Positions 33,803 to 45,539 of a DNA stretch of 64,000 nt are shown piece after piece; the stretch's first letter is position 1, and each line of letters starts with the position of its first letter. Made by a program: the position numbers and the translations under genes. The DNA is from Volvariella volvacea V23 (Eukaryota > Basidiomycota > Agaricomycetes > Agaricales > Pluteaceae): assembly GCA_000349905.1 (NCBI GenBank), contig KB722756.1, positions 529,578 to 593,577 on the forward strand, in the 5' to 3' direction. The notes below the pieces were generated by a model, which saw nothing but the letters and a program-made list of their open reading frames with translations, ran no database searches and was not told the origin of the DNA.

Positions 33803-34329
33803 CCTGTCATAGGTCTCTGCTGAACTTCATAGTATTGGGACGTTTGAATTGAATTGTGAGCTCGAGGTATGGATTATATACTCCTGTTGGCAGGGCAAGG
33901 GATATTATAATTAGGTTCTCGTGGGCCATGGTCAAGACGCAACGGAGGACATAAATCAAAGCTGATTCCGGATATTCGACCGTAATTGTTTTGTCTGATG
34001 ATTGAGAGGCAGTATGATGGATCGTCTTCAGGACGGCTGACACAAATGGAGGGGTCGTCCCACAGGGATTTCATGGATTCCAGATCTCAGTCTGTTCCAA
34101 AGAATAGATGAGAAGTGCGGAGCGATCCAAGCCTGAATTGATCAATTGTGCGGAGAAGAAGGATCAATTGGAGGGGGGAAGTCGAGGCAATTGTTTGATA
34201 TTTATGAGGTGGAGAGAGCTCGTTTACAGCGCATCAGACGAGGAAGAGGGAACACCCTGTATACCTTCCATCGGTGCAGCAGAGGCTGAATATTTTCTGA
34301 CACACTTCTGTGGGGAGTAGCTCCAGCAT
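33803..34329 (-). pseudogene. Decayed paralogue of the F-box gene at 17362-18351, truncated by a gap
   Basis: The frame reads MLELLPTEVCQKIFSLCCTD, aligning residue for residue with the intact gene. It meets a TGA after CSLFLV, continues in frame with CAVNELSPPHKYQTIASTSP, meets another TGA after SHLFFGTD, and goes on with DLESMKSLWDDPS. A later part in another frame (ALIYVLRCVLTMAHENLII) matches the middle of the family. Two in-frame stops plus at least one shift mark it as a pseudogene; the remainder is lost in the N gap. Confidence 0.8.
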
Positions 34330-35311
34330 TAGGTGATGGTGGTTCATGATCAAGTCCTGCCAGGCAGCCACTGTGACGTATAATCCCAGCCAAATAAAAA
34401 TAAGCTCAAGGAATATCCTTTTCATAGTGCCAAGATAGCACTTGAAAGCCATGTTCTTGTTCCCCATGAGGTCATGCGTGTCACCTACGGATATGAGCAC
34501 GAAGCTGGTGAATCCACCTTTGGAAGTTGCCAGCTTCATGATGGGAGAATGAAACCGACGCTGGAGGTGAGGGAGGGCGGCCACACTGCTAAATGAGGTC
34601 AAACCGGGGCGCTTGCCGACGACTTTTGAGACGTAGTCACAAAACTCTCAGGGCTTCCTTTGACCGAACGACGCATAACATTATTTCTAGGACGAAACTT
34701 AGCGTACTTCAAATATTGCTACCGTCACTGTGCTGTGGGGACGACTACGCCGACTAACTCGTGGCAAGTATATCTATTTTGGATCGCTTCGCATCAAAGT
34801 TGCGCCCTGCGCATGCTAGTCTCCGCTACCAGCACAGAACGGTCGATCTTCCTCATACCGCTCTGTCGGTATCCTAACCGCCGCAAATGTAGTAGCGAGC
34901 AGAGCACGATTGGGAATACCGGCCAGCGCTTCATGTGTAAGTCTAGCTTTGGGCAACTCCCAGGTTCGGGTTTGAGTTGAGCTGGATGAATAACAGCACA
35001 TTGTACCATCTTCCTTCAAGCCGTAGACTAATTAGAATATCATAAAGTACTCCAATCGTATTCCGCTCCTTTAGCATCAGCATCCCCGTCCCCGAAACCT
35101 AAAGCCGGTGGCTTACGAAGTAATACCTCCGGTTCCGGGGTAGCTTACATCCTTGAGGTATTTTTACTCTTCCGCTGAGCCCCTAGGACTGATATGTACG
35201 AGTACCAGTGATCAAATTGGATCAAATTTAGAATCAATTAACAAGTGCGAATAACACAGGGTTGTGTCTAGATTTCTTTCGTCTGTTACTCATCACTGCT
35301 CGCTGGTGGAT
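34330..35311. other. Intergenic, no gene supported
   Basis: Short open frames only. It contains an imperfect hairpin near 35100 (AAGCCGGTGGCTT). The FAD monooxygenase promoter should lie at its right end. Confidence 0.4.
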
Positions 35312-37216
35312 ATGGAGGACCGTGAAGAGGATGTATCTGCATCGATTGCGCTGGATGTGGTCGTCGTTGGAGGAGGAATTGCAGGTGCGTAGTTAAATAT
35401 GTCAAGGTGATATACTTGCCAATTATTTGTACTCAGGATTGGCATCTGCATATGCTCTCCAAAAAGCTGGACACAGCGTTCAAGTCCTAGAGAAGACGGA
35501 CGGAAAGCAGAGAGTGAGCTATCATATGATGATCACTTTGTTTCTCTGGACACTAAACTGCGTTTTAGGGTGATGGGGGAATTTGGTATAGTCTCTACCT
35601 TCAGACTCGACGAGCACTCTTCATGCTCATATACAGCTCACCGCCGAATATGACGAGGATACTAAAAAATTGGGGGCTTGGGCCTAGACTCGAGGAGGTC
35701 GGGTTTGATTGCTCAGAGATTACGTTTCACGAAGGTTGGCCGAACTTCGGTCGTTCGTTGTGATCTTGTTAATAGCATATTATAGGCGCTACGGGAAAGG
35801 TGATTGGGAAGATCAAGCAGGATCAACAATTTTTTGACGAGCTTGGAACGCCAATGGTTACCGTGCAGGTGCGCTTTGATTAATCGCGCATGCGCGTGTC
35901 TGACGAATCTGCTGCGGGATAGCACGCTGACCTCTATCAAATGATGTACGACATTGCGGTCGATACCGGTGTTAATGTGTGTTTCGATACAAAGGTGATA
36001 GGCATAGACTGCAAGACCGCAACGGTGATCTTGGAAAATGGCGTTAAAGTGAAGGCGGACCTGATCGTTGGCGCGGACGGGCCACAGGGAATCGTTCGGC
36101 GGGCGCTTGGAGGTGAGGAGCCTCAGAAGAGACAGAAGGGGTATATGCTCCTCAGTTTTACTATCCTAAAGTCGGAGATTGAAGGAGACGAAGACCTACG
36201 ATCGCTAGTGAACGGTCAAGGGGTAAGTGCCCCAGCGGTGAATGTCGGGTGGTCGTCCCTACTCACTCACTGAGTAGGCTCACCTTTGGGTCGGGGATGA
36301 ATATTGTGCAAACGCAACGTTGATCGTTCGTGTTTCGCGTCATCGTTTGGTCTGCTCATCTGAAAGGACTCACAGCACTCGAATACGCGATTTGCCGTGA
36401 TGCTTCTGTATGCCGTCAAAGAAGCAGCTTCCGACTGCAAAGCAAAGTTCGAGTGGACTACCTCACATCCGATGAGCTATTTCGAGCTGGATCTCCAAAA
36501 GTTCAAGCCTAGGTAAGTCACATCAATGTTAGCGAACAAGTCAAGGAGATATGCTTGCCTAGGTTACAGAAACTCATCCAGTTAGCGAATCAAGTAAAAG
36601 CAAGGGTTGACTATCTGGATTTCGAGCATCTCGAGAATATGTTTGGCGATAGATGCCGTGTCGCTCTTGTGGGCGAGGCAGCGCACATTAACCTTGTAAG
36701 ATCTGACCTTATCTCTGGAATTTCGAATGACGACAGATGCATTTCTCAAAATAGCCTAGCGGTGGACAGATGACGGCGTATTCCCTCGAAGATGCAGAGA
36801 CCCTGGGTCGCTTGTTTTTGTGTGTCAAACTTGAAGATCGGAATCAAGTGTCACAGACTCTTAGTGCCTACGAGGACATCCGAGAATGCAGATGTACCAA
36901 AGCAACGCCTTGGGAGTGGGACAAGCGGAGGATCATGTGCCTTCCGATGGGTCAAGAGCAAGAGGTGCGGGATTCCGTATGGAGGCACCGTGATCATTTG
37001 CTGTGGGGTGACGTTGACGCCGTCGCTTACTCCGGAGTATGGGAACATGAGTTCGACGTATTTGGATATGACGTTGCGGCTGCAGTGGAGGATTGGTGGG
37101 TTAAATGGGGATGTCTTATGACCCAAGACCCTGGGAAGAGAGTGGACTTGAAGCGCAAAGAACCAGTTGCAGAGGTCGTCGTTTCTGTATCATGCAGTTT
37201 AGAAGATGAGGTATAA
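35312..37216 (+). CDS. FAD-dependent monooxygenase (salicylate-hydroxylase-like)
   Basis: Ten exons (35312-35384, 35437-35513, 35569-35585, 35637-35734, 35786-35868, 35923-36222, 36278-36325, 36376-36512, 36563-36695, 36755-37216) sum to 1428 nt and give 475 residues. The N-terminal FAD fold is VVVVGGGIAGLASAYALQKA; the DG motif is LIVGADGPQGIVRRAL; the second FAD motif is GDRCRVALVGEAAH followed by GGQMTAYSLEDAETLGRLF. These three motifs define class A flavoprotein hydroxylases, which use NAD(P)H and oxygen. The substrate is unknown; aromatic acids or polyketides are usual. Exon 3 has only 17 nt. No signal peptide. The stop codon lies inside a TATAAATA box for the next gene. Confidence 0.88.
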
Positions 37217-37219
37217 ATA
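37212..37219 (+). promoter_or_regulatory. TATA box of GT90 copy 2, overlapping the upstream stop codon
   Basis: TATAAATA at 37212-37219 contains the TAA stop (37214-37216) of the FAD monooxygenase gene. It is 115 nt upstream of the start of the GT90 gene. The two genes run in the same direction with only 118 bp between them. Confidence 0.4.
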
Positions 37220-37334
37220 CATTGTTTGGATGGGCGCTAGCGCTTACTGGGCTTCTCATCATCGGGGTTAGTCCCTGACGAACTGAAGTGTTGGATGGGC
37301 GCGTCAACAGGGTCAAAGCCATATCTCCACCTCC

Positions 37335-39484
37335 ATGGCCAAACACCGGCTGGTACTGAGGATGCTCTTTGGGCGCCCAAGGCGAAGCCTGAGGTTTTTC
37401 GCTATACTCACCGTTATTTTCTTCTCTTTCTGGCTTTTATCGCGTTCTCCATCGCAGCACCTACCCTATCCTGGGCCAAGAGGGGTCTCACGGCATTTCC
37501 CATGGCACACGCAGCTCACGGCCATGGACCCCGTGATTACCCCTACAACTACCCATTCCCAACTACCGTCCCTTGCAAAGTTAAAGTATAGACCAGACGG
37601 GCTTGTTGAAGTCAATCCGCATGGACCGCACCCCATTTACGAGCTGATTGCGCGCGCCGAGAAGGCCTGGAACGAGAAGAACAAGAGGGCTAGCAAAACA
37701 CTGCAGCAGGCTGTAGCTGAGTATAAGCGGCGCTATCACAGAGACCCTCCGCTCGGTTTTGACAAATGGTGCGTTCTTTTGTGCAATTTTGTTCTTTGTG
37801 TGTGAAATGCTCTGTTTGCAGGTGGGATTACGCTGAAGAGCACAATGTTCGACTACCAGACGAATATGACCAGATCTACCGCGACCTGGAGCCGTTTTGG
37901 GGCATCGAACCGAAGGATTTGCTCGAGATACAGAAGGAGTTGGAGCAGAAAAAGGATTCCTATACCCTGGGAAAGAATGAGAAGGGGGAGATCGCGGTTC
38001 TTACATGGGCATTCGAAGAAGGGCGGTACAAAGACCTGATCAGAGGTTCAGAGAAGATCATCGAGCTGTTTCGAGAGATTGAAGAGTTCCTCCCACCATT
38101 TCGAGCCACGTTTTCGCCCCACGATGGACCAAATAGGTTCTCTGACTTTGAAGTCATCAAGGCAACGCTGGACGCTGCGTCGGAGCGGCTTTGTGAGTTC
38201 GCCTTGTTGGTGCTTCCTCTCATCGCCACTCAGTTCTGTGCTAGATGTTGAAAGGAAAAATCTTCCAAAAGTCACTGTAGCGGGCTGGGTGAGGGCCTGT
38301 GCACCCGATTCTCCTGCGCGCCGTCGTCCGCTCAATCTGGACACCCCTCCTCCACCTCCAAACAAAAAGACATTCATATACGACCACCTCGCTGCGATGG
38401 ACCCCTGCAAAAACCCAGATCATTTCTACCACCACGGTCAATTCCTGACACATGAAACCGGTCCTATGCCTCAGTCCGCCGTGGTGCCCGAGTTTTCGTA
38501 CTGTTCAACTACGATACATCACAACATCCGGATACCAGTACCGTATGGCTGGGTTGAGGATATATTCCCCCGTTCCGACGACCCGGATTGGGACTTCAAA
38601 CTCGACGAGCGGCTTCTATGGCGAGGAACCAACACGGGCATGTTCCACGGTGAAAAGAACAGATGGCGGAATTCACACCGCAATTTCTTGGTCGATTTTG
38701 CGAATGACCTCAATGGAACGCTGAAAGTATTGAACCCAACCTGGAACTCGGAGGAGCGGGTTGGGGAGCTAAAGGAAGTAAAAAAAGCGTTTGTGAATCC
38801 GGCGATGATGGATATTGCGTTTGCTGGGAATCCGCTCTCGTGTGCACCCAAGGTCTGTGAGGAAGTGAAGAACTCGTACCCATGGAAGCGCTACCAGAGT
38901 GTTAAGGAAGCCGGAAACTACAAATATGTTCTTGATGTGAGTTCAACCTATGCTCTTGGGAGGCCCGTTTCTGAATTACCACTCTCTCGATATAGGTGGA
39001 CGGCAATGGGTGGTCTGGCCGTTTCAAGCGCTTAATGACTTCAAATTCCCTAATCTTTAAATCGACGATCTACCCGGAATGGTACGTGGCCGTATATGCC
39101 CGACCTTTTGTTCATGCTGAAATTCCCCTGCAACAGGTATTCGGATCGTATTGCACCTTGGGTGCATTATGTCCCAATTCAAATAGACCTCTCCGATTTG
39201 CATGATGCACTAATATTCTTCAGAGGGGATGCAAACGGAGACGGTGCTCATGAGGAACTTGCTCATAAAATCGCCTTCGCTGGTCGAAAATGGAGTAAAC
39301 TGTATTGGAGGAAGGAGGACTTGGTTGCGTATTTCTTTAGGTTTGTCTCTTTCCCAACTTTAATCGAGCGCTCCGGGTAACACATCCCTTTTGCCGGCAC
39401 TGGTTTAGACTATTACTTGAATACGCTAGACTTATGAGCCTGGACAGGGAGGCTATGACGTTCAAGATGAAGACGCGGCGATGA
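37335..39484 (+). CDS. GT90 glycosyltransferase, CAP10-like, copy 2
   Basis: Six exons (37335-37768, 37822-38192, 38245-38936, 38996-39081, 39137-39340, 39409-39484) sum to 1863 nt and give 620 residues. The last three exons have exactly the same lengths (86, 204 and 76 nt) as in copy 1. An N-terminal anchor ([16 protein letters not shown]) suggests a type II Golgi protein. Domain landmarks are [73 protein letters not shown] and [22 protein letters not shown]10-type enzymes add xylose or related sugars to fungal glycans; the acceptor is unknown. It follows the FAD monooxygenase in the same direction and is on the opposite strand to copy 1, 8.2 kb away. Confidence 0.92.
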
Positions 39485-40360
39485 GTTGGGTTGCCGTATC
39501 GTACCGCCTCTCATCACTATGGATGGTTGTTTTGCTGTGTTATCTTTCTTTCCATCATTTACGTCTGGGTCCCATGCTGCTCCATCTCACTTCGCCTTGC
39601 AAACCTACATAGTGCCTTGTCTAACGACTTTATGCCTTGCAGTGTTGTTGTGCCTATATCACGATCCCGACGGCTGCGCGCTGTGCTATACCGGAAACGC
39701 ATTGTATACTATCATTAATCAACTGCCTTACCGAGCCTTTTATACGCTGAATCGCGATAGCTACTGGTGCCGAAGACTCTGATAAGACACTGGCCTTGCT
39801 ACGGGGGAGGCCTGAGCACCACCACCTGCCTAATTCGTACAAGAAAACGCCGAACCTGACAGATCCGGGAGGTTCCATGAATACCTTGCGGTGATATGAT
39901 GAGGGATTCGCCAGGTTGCATCAACTTGGAGTGGCTCCCGGTTTTTGCATGGACGATAAGGCCTCGGCGGGCCCGATCCGAGGTCGGGGGCTTACCACCC
40001 ATGGCCAGGGATCATTATTTGATCTCCCGCAAACAAGATGAATGGTGGCAGTCTTTCCCAGATGTCCCGTGCTTGAGCGTCTGTGCGGTGCTCCTATGAC
40101 TGAATTTTAATGTGTTTATGTCAACCTGCTCGACCGCAACTGAGCTCGCCATCAGCGTCGTGATCGGGGGCACACACTTCTCTGCGATATGGATCGATTG
40201 GGTTGTGCCATGGGGCACCTACATGCTGTTCCCTGCATTATATTATGTGCAGAAAGTTTGACACCCAAAGCAAACCATTTCCTCTCTCACCAGACATCAG
40301 AATCTGGCAGCTCAGAACCCCTCTCGACTTCTTTTCTCTGCATTTTTGAGAGCACTAGTG
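39485..40360. other. Intergenic, no gene supported
   Basis: Open frames of up to 98 codons in the first 300 bp probably fall in the GT90 3' untranslated region. Nothing else is recognisable. Confidence 0.45.
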
Positions 40361-42069
40361 ATGACAGAGGCGTATTTCCAACCAGAGCTGCAATTCGTAT
40401 TGGGTTCAGTCGAAGTAGGGACATTGGTTTCTTGCTTTCTGCTTGGAATTGCGAGCTGTCAAGTGTTCAATTATTTCCGACTGTTTCCAGATGATCCTCG
40501 GCAAACGAAAGGAGTAGTAAGTCTGTTTTACGTCCACTATCGGTTATAACACCTGATGGAATGCTAATCATAATTCCTCATTCCTAGGTAGCCGTAGTTT
40601 TGTGAGTAAGAGTGGTGCTGCGGAGAATAAGATCACCGCTGAATACACAATCCCGTATAGACTCTTCGAAGTCCTTCAGTCCTTTGCATGCACGCATGCC
40701 TTCTTCATCCTCTCAATCAACTACCACGGCGAGCCACAGAAAGTATTCGAAAAGCATGCGTTTGGACATAGCGTCTGTTTCCTCCTATCTGGGCTAACTT
40801 CAACCACAATCCAGGTGAGTTTAATCCTCGGAGCCATTTTCTTTACTGATCCGAAGTGTACTAGATTTATTTTGCAGAGAGAATACGCAAGCTAACACAC
40901 CAAACGCTTGTAGTTGGCGTCTGTTGGGGACTGTCTCTCATTCGACTCACGGGCTCAGCGGGTTTGATGGCTTCTTCGTTCATTCAGTCATTTGATGAGT
41001 TCTATTTGCGCTCACGGTGGCTGGTGATCACCACATGGGCAGTAGGAATGTCTAATGATATCCTGATTGCTGCTTATTTGAGTGGGCATTTGTTTCAAAA
41101 AAGGAAAGACGCATTTTGGTAGGTGTAGTACATTTCCGTTCCTTAGGAGGTGGTTGACATACCTATTTGCTGGCTACATAGGGGCAAGAAGGTATTGGAT
41201 CGTATCATTGCTGCGACAATCCGTATGTCAAATTCCCTAGTCGTCATGCGAGTCCTAAAATCTGAGGCTACTTGTTCACGTAGAGACCGGCCTTGTCACT
41301 TGGTAGGGTGCTACCAGCTACTGAGGAGGCTACTTACTAAAATGCTCAAATAATGCAGTATAACGACAACTGTGATGACCTTCTCTGTAAGTTGTTTACT
41401 TTCCTGGTCAGGCCAGAAACTGACGAGCACGGCCTATATTCAGTTTATATTGTGGCCAGAGAAGTGTATGTACGCTTCCAGAAGTAACAGATTTATCCCA
41501 CTTGACCTCCTGACTCAGTTATTTGGGCAGCGGCAGCCCTCGCCCTACCAAAACGTGAGGCCAATCTTTTCTTGATAACCTAGTAGATATGCTAAATATA
41601 CTATTTTTCAGTATTTGCTATTTCTCTTCTCTCGTCGTAAGTGCGATTGCAGCAAGCTGCAATTCATTGGCCGTGTTAAGACATTATTCAGGTTGAACGA
41701 CAGAGAGCAACTGCGCTGGGAGAGCGTCCATGTCCAGCATACTCTGCGCTTTGCCGACATAGTAAGTACACAAAGTGATATTTCGAACACATCCACGGTA
41801 TGTATCTACTCATGCCCCAGGGCGTCATGTGTTAGATGGCGATCACTGAGTCTGATGTCTCCTGCACCGATATTAATCCACAGCCCGATACCCAGTTGCC
41901 AGGTGCCCTCTGCGCGGCTCCCTTATCAGAGATAACAATTTCGGTTCCCAGCAGACCCGAAATCGCTGGGCCCAATTCCAGCAGCGAAGGAAGACAGATG
42001 GAGAATGAAATAAGGCGGTGCTGCGTGGACGTCCGTGGAGAACGCGCACGAGATGGCTTGTGTCAATAA
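40361..42069 (+). CDS. Multi-pass membrane protein, DUF6534-like, copy 1
   Basis: Twelve exons, all phase-consistent (40361-40516, 40588-40601, 40661-40814, 40865-41118, 41182-41222, 41284-41302, 41359-41386, 41444-41465, 41519-41554, 41612-41636, 41692-41761, 41836-42069), 1053 nt, 350 residues. About seven hydrophobic segments are spread over residues ~15-245, starting EVGTLVSCFLLGIASCQVF. The closing motif SLNDREQLR precedes a polar cytoplasmic tail of about 100 residues. The layout (N-terminal LLG-x-x-x-S-x-Q-x-x-x-Y, the F-P-D-D linker, the S-L-N-x-R end) matches the agaricomycete DUF6534 family, whose function is unknown. Seven of the exons are under 45 nt, as short as 14, so automated prediction will probably miss parts. 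A start at 40346 (five codons earlier) is also possible. Confidence 0.75.
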
Positions 42070-43312
42070 TGAGAGATATCGGCGCTGCCTTGGGTATAGG
42101 GCTTATTTGAGATACGAGCGGGTGTAGTATTCTTTTGCGATGCCCCTCGACTACATGCTCTTTGGTGAGTGATGCCACCGTCGATATAGTATCTCTGCTG
42201 ACTTTCTAAAGGATGTATGTTTTATTTGTATCCGATTAGGAAAGCCCTCGAATTCTATATTTGGTGAATGTCAATCTTCCATTTTTTATGTTATTTGTCA
42301 ATTTCTTGATCAAGAGCGCCATCACCTTCCTGTAATCACGTCAACCAAACCTGTGACGCGCCTGTAGCTATGGATCATCGGATGTGGTAATAGGATGAAC
42401 GTATAATGCTATCCCAGGAGTCTAGCCGGGTGGGTAGGCACAGAAATCGTGCAAGTGAATTCATCCAGTTTTCTGCTTCTGGTGACGGGTGCTTCGGAAT
42501 ATACGTTTACCGTATTTCGAAGGATCATCGTGTTTGCGTTTTTGATTAAACATGGAAAGAAGCTATTGAGGGGCCCCGAAAGAATATGACCTTTATTCTC
42601 TTTGACTTCCTCAGGCGGACATCAGGCTAAACCCGGTGCCTTAAAGGCACTGGAAAATGTCCGTATCTTCTTCAGTGGGGTAATTCCCGCACAAGTTCTT
42701 CAGGTTCCAAATACCCTTTGGGCTCCATGGATCCATACCGGCATGGATTATCCTCCGGCCAAGCCTTTGTCCTCCCACAAGGGCAGGAAGCTTTGAAATT
42801 ATGCCCTGAAAGCTATAGCATTGTATCGTCACCCTCCCTTCTACTGAAGACTTGACTGCAGTGCACCCACAGCATCGCATCTTCGCTGACCAGAAAAGGA
42901 AACTGCGTGCCTCCGCGAAGCTGGCGCATATCCCAGTATGTCTAGTTTGTCCCTGTGTACTCCGACTTGATTCCGCCATATTCGAGCAACTTACGCAGGA
43001 TTCAAGCTATTCGTCCTTCATACCCGTGCTAGGGAATATGTCACCGTATCGCATGGTGATAGTCATCGCGGATCCGGAGGCCTTCATGCCTGAACTACTG
43101 GTATAGAAACATGGCTCGGAAGAAGATAAACGGCAACTCTCGTGATTGTCAGGACAAGTCCTGGAGACAGATTGTCAGGCTTGTCTGGGTGTATATAACG
43201 TTACCCAATGCTTCACTTCAAGCACGGATTTCCCGTCCCAAGCATCCTACGACCGCTCTGACCCACTAACTTTATCTACTTCCCGTTCTCATTCTCAATC
43301 AATCAATCGACA
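42070..43312. other. Intergenic, no gene supported
   Basis: Open frames at 42602-42796 (plus) and 42979-42641 (minus) overlap and carry no family signal. The right end holds the promoter of the next gene. Confidence 0.45.
43193..43199 (+). promoter_or_regulatory. TATA box of the second DUF6534-like gene
   Basis: TATATAA in GGGTGTATATAACGTT, about 115 nt upstream of the start codon at 43313. Confidence 0.4.
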
Positions 43313-45056
43313 ATGATAGGAAAACCAAGCAATTATGATGTGATATTCGCTCTGGGTGCACTAGAAATTAGCAACGTCATCTCGTGCTTGCTACTTGGGA
43401 TCACAAGCTCGCAGGCATGGACCTATTTTAGGAGATTCCCGGATGACCCTTGGCAGACGAAAACATTGGTGCGTTGAATTTGAATGCTTTCCCATGATCA
43501 ATGCCGTCTAACTACACCATTCATATCCCCGCTCTCATGTCTTCTTTACCTTCAGGTGTCGGCCGTATTGTATGTCCCTTCGCTTAATTAATGACTGTCA
43601 AAACTCGACTGACCCCTTTGGGCGTGGTTAAGGTGTTGCATACGGCTGCATCTGTTCAGTCGTTTTTCGAACTATCCATCACAGAGTACAATCACCCCGC
43701 CAAAATATTCCAAAAATCTGTCACCGGATACACAATGTCCATATTTCTCAGTGGGCTCATCGCTTCTTTCGTACAAGTGAGCTATTCATGGTAATTTGGG
43801 GCGCTCGCGTGTTTATTTCTCTGGTGTACAGGTCTATTTTGCGAATAGAGCGCGCATTGTAACCGGCAGGTGGTGGTTCTCTATAACCTGCTGGATTCTA
43901 TCCTTCCTGAGGTTCATGGGGACCATCGGGCTGACGGCGGTTCTGTCGACTCTAACGCTGGACGACTTCTTTGAAAACTACGAGTGGCTCGCCGTCACGG
44001 TTTGGACCATAGGCGTGGTGGTGGATATCATGATTTCTGTATACCTGACGTGGAGTATAATTAAAGGGAAAAGAGATGCGATACAGTGAGTGCTCCGAGT
44101 TATTCGGGTAGCAGGATAACTTGAATCACCTCTTTATCGAAGGATAAGACGCGTGTTAGATTATGTTATTGCTGCCACGATTCGTGAGCCAGACCATTTA
44201 CTTGTAAATTTCGTTTTCATGAAATCCACCATTGCAGAAACTGGCATTGCTACAAGGTATGCCTCTGAAATTTAAATGAACCGTTCATTGACTCAACTCG
44301 AGCATTGATAGCTTGACGACGATAACAATTATGGTTTCTGTACGTCGTGTGCTCCTGCTTGTGTCCACTGAAATTTTAATACGACTCTTTTCACTAGTTT
44401 ATTGTCTGGCCGAAGAGATGTGTGTCCTCTCCCCTTGTGCCGGCTGTTTCAAAAAGATCTCAATGATACATACTTAGTTATTTGGGCAGCAGCTGGAGCG
44501 GCACTGGCTAAAAGTACGTCTTAATTCGCGTCGTTGATGTGCTGCCTGACTGACGGTGTACTTAACATCAGTGTTCTCAATATCCCTTTTCTCCTCGTAA
44601 GTGCCACGACTCCAACTTCATTGAATACCCTCAACTCCTGACGCATACGCTGCAGATTGAACGCCAGAGAACGACTCCGGAGCGAAGCCATGTTCGACCA
44701 ACCCACAATTCGTTTCGCCGATGTCGAAGGGAGCAGCCAACCCGAGTTAATCGTCACATATAGGGTACGTGAACACACATCAACACCTCATGCAAATGCC
44801 ACTTTATCTATCTATCCATCGTATACATGTGTGCTAGATCACGATCCTCAACGAGTATGCTGACGATTGGACAACTCTTTTCTAATAATAGCAGAGAGAA
44901 AGGCCGTTCCGCATGGATGCACACTCTCAAGTTCAAAGTACCATGGGCGAAGCTGCTTCTCCCACAACTCCGTCTACGGCGAATGCGAGTACCAATGTCA
45001 GCGCTGCAGCGTCGAATGATCGGGTAAACCGCAAGGCTAATGATTCCGAAGCATGA
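43313..45056 (+). CDS. Multi-pass membrane protein, DUF6534-like, copy 2
   Basis: Paralogue of the gene at 40361, with exon 1 (43313-43468, 156 nt) and exon 4 (43832-44085, 254 nt) of exactly the same lengths. It opens MIGKPSNYDVIFALGALE and keeps the RRFPDDPWQTK linker, ARIVTGRWWFSITCWILSFL, TVWTIGVVVDIMISVYL, KMFSISLFSS and SLNARERLR. The second exon is either 9 or 14 nt; the 9-nt version (43556-43564) keeps the frame and drops five residues relative to copy 1. The C-terminal tail is Ser/Thr/Ala-rich (EAASPTTPSTANASTN). Function is unknown; a plasma-membrane sensor or transporter role is only a guess. The two copies stand in tandem, 1.2 kb apart. Confidence 0.72.
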
Positions 45057-45539
45057 CATACGAAATTTGATGACGATTTACGCACAGGCTTGTAACAAAT
45101 ATATACTGTATCGTTAGATGTATACCTTAAGGGTTTGTACATGTTGGTTGTAAGACAGAAGGCATGGTTATTGTAAGAAGGATGTATGTAGGATAGGTAT
45201 ATAAAGGGCAATACCTAGGCTAAAGAATCCCTCTGCCAGAAAACAGCAATAGAACAATTAACCCCTGAGCTTAATCCGAGAATTGTTGGTTTTGAAGTTT
45301 AGGATTAGATTGAAGTGAGACGGTGGAAATTAGCAATAGCACACATATTAAGAAGTGGCACGGCTCAGGGATTAGCTTAATGGTCTGGATAAATATAAGC
45401 ATGTGAATCATGCTCCCTCTATCTCTTCTACTACTAGCACATCAATCACAGATAGTCTAATAGTCTACTCAGCCACAATGCCCTGGCCCTCAAAGGTTCT
45501 CTGACAATTCCAAGCCGTTCCTCCCCATCCTTCAGAAAC

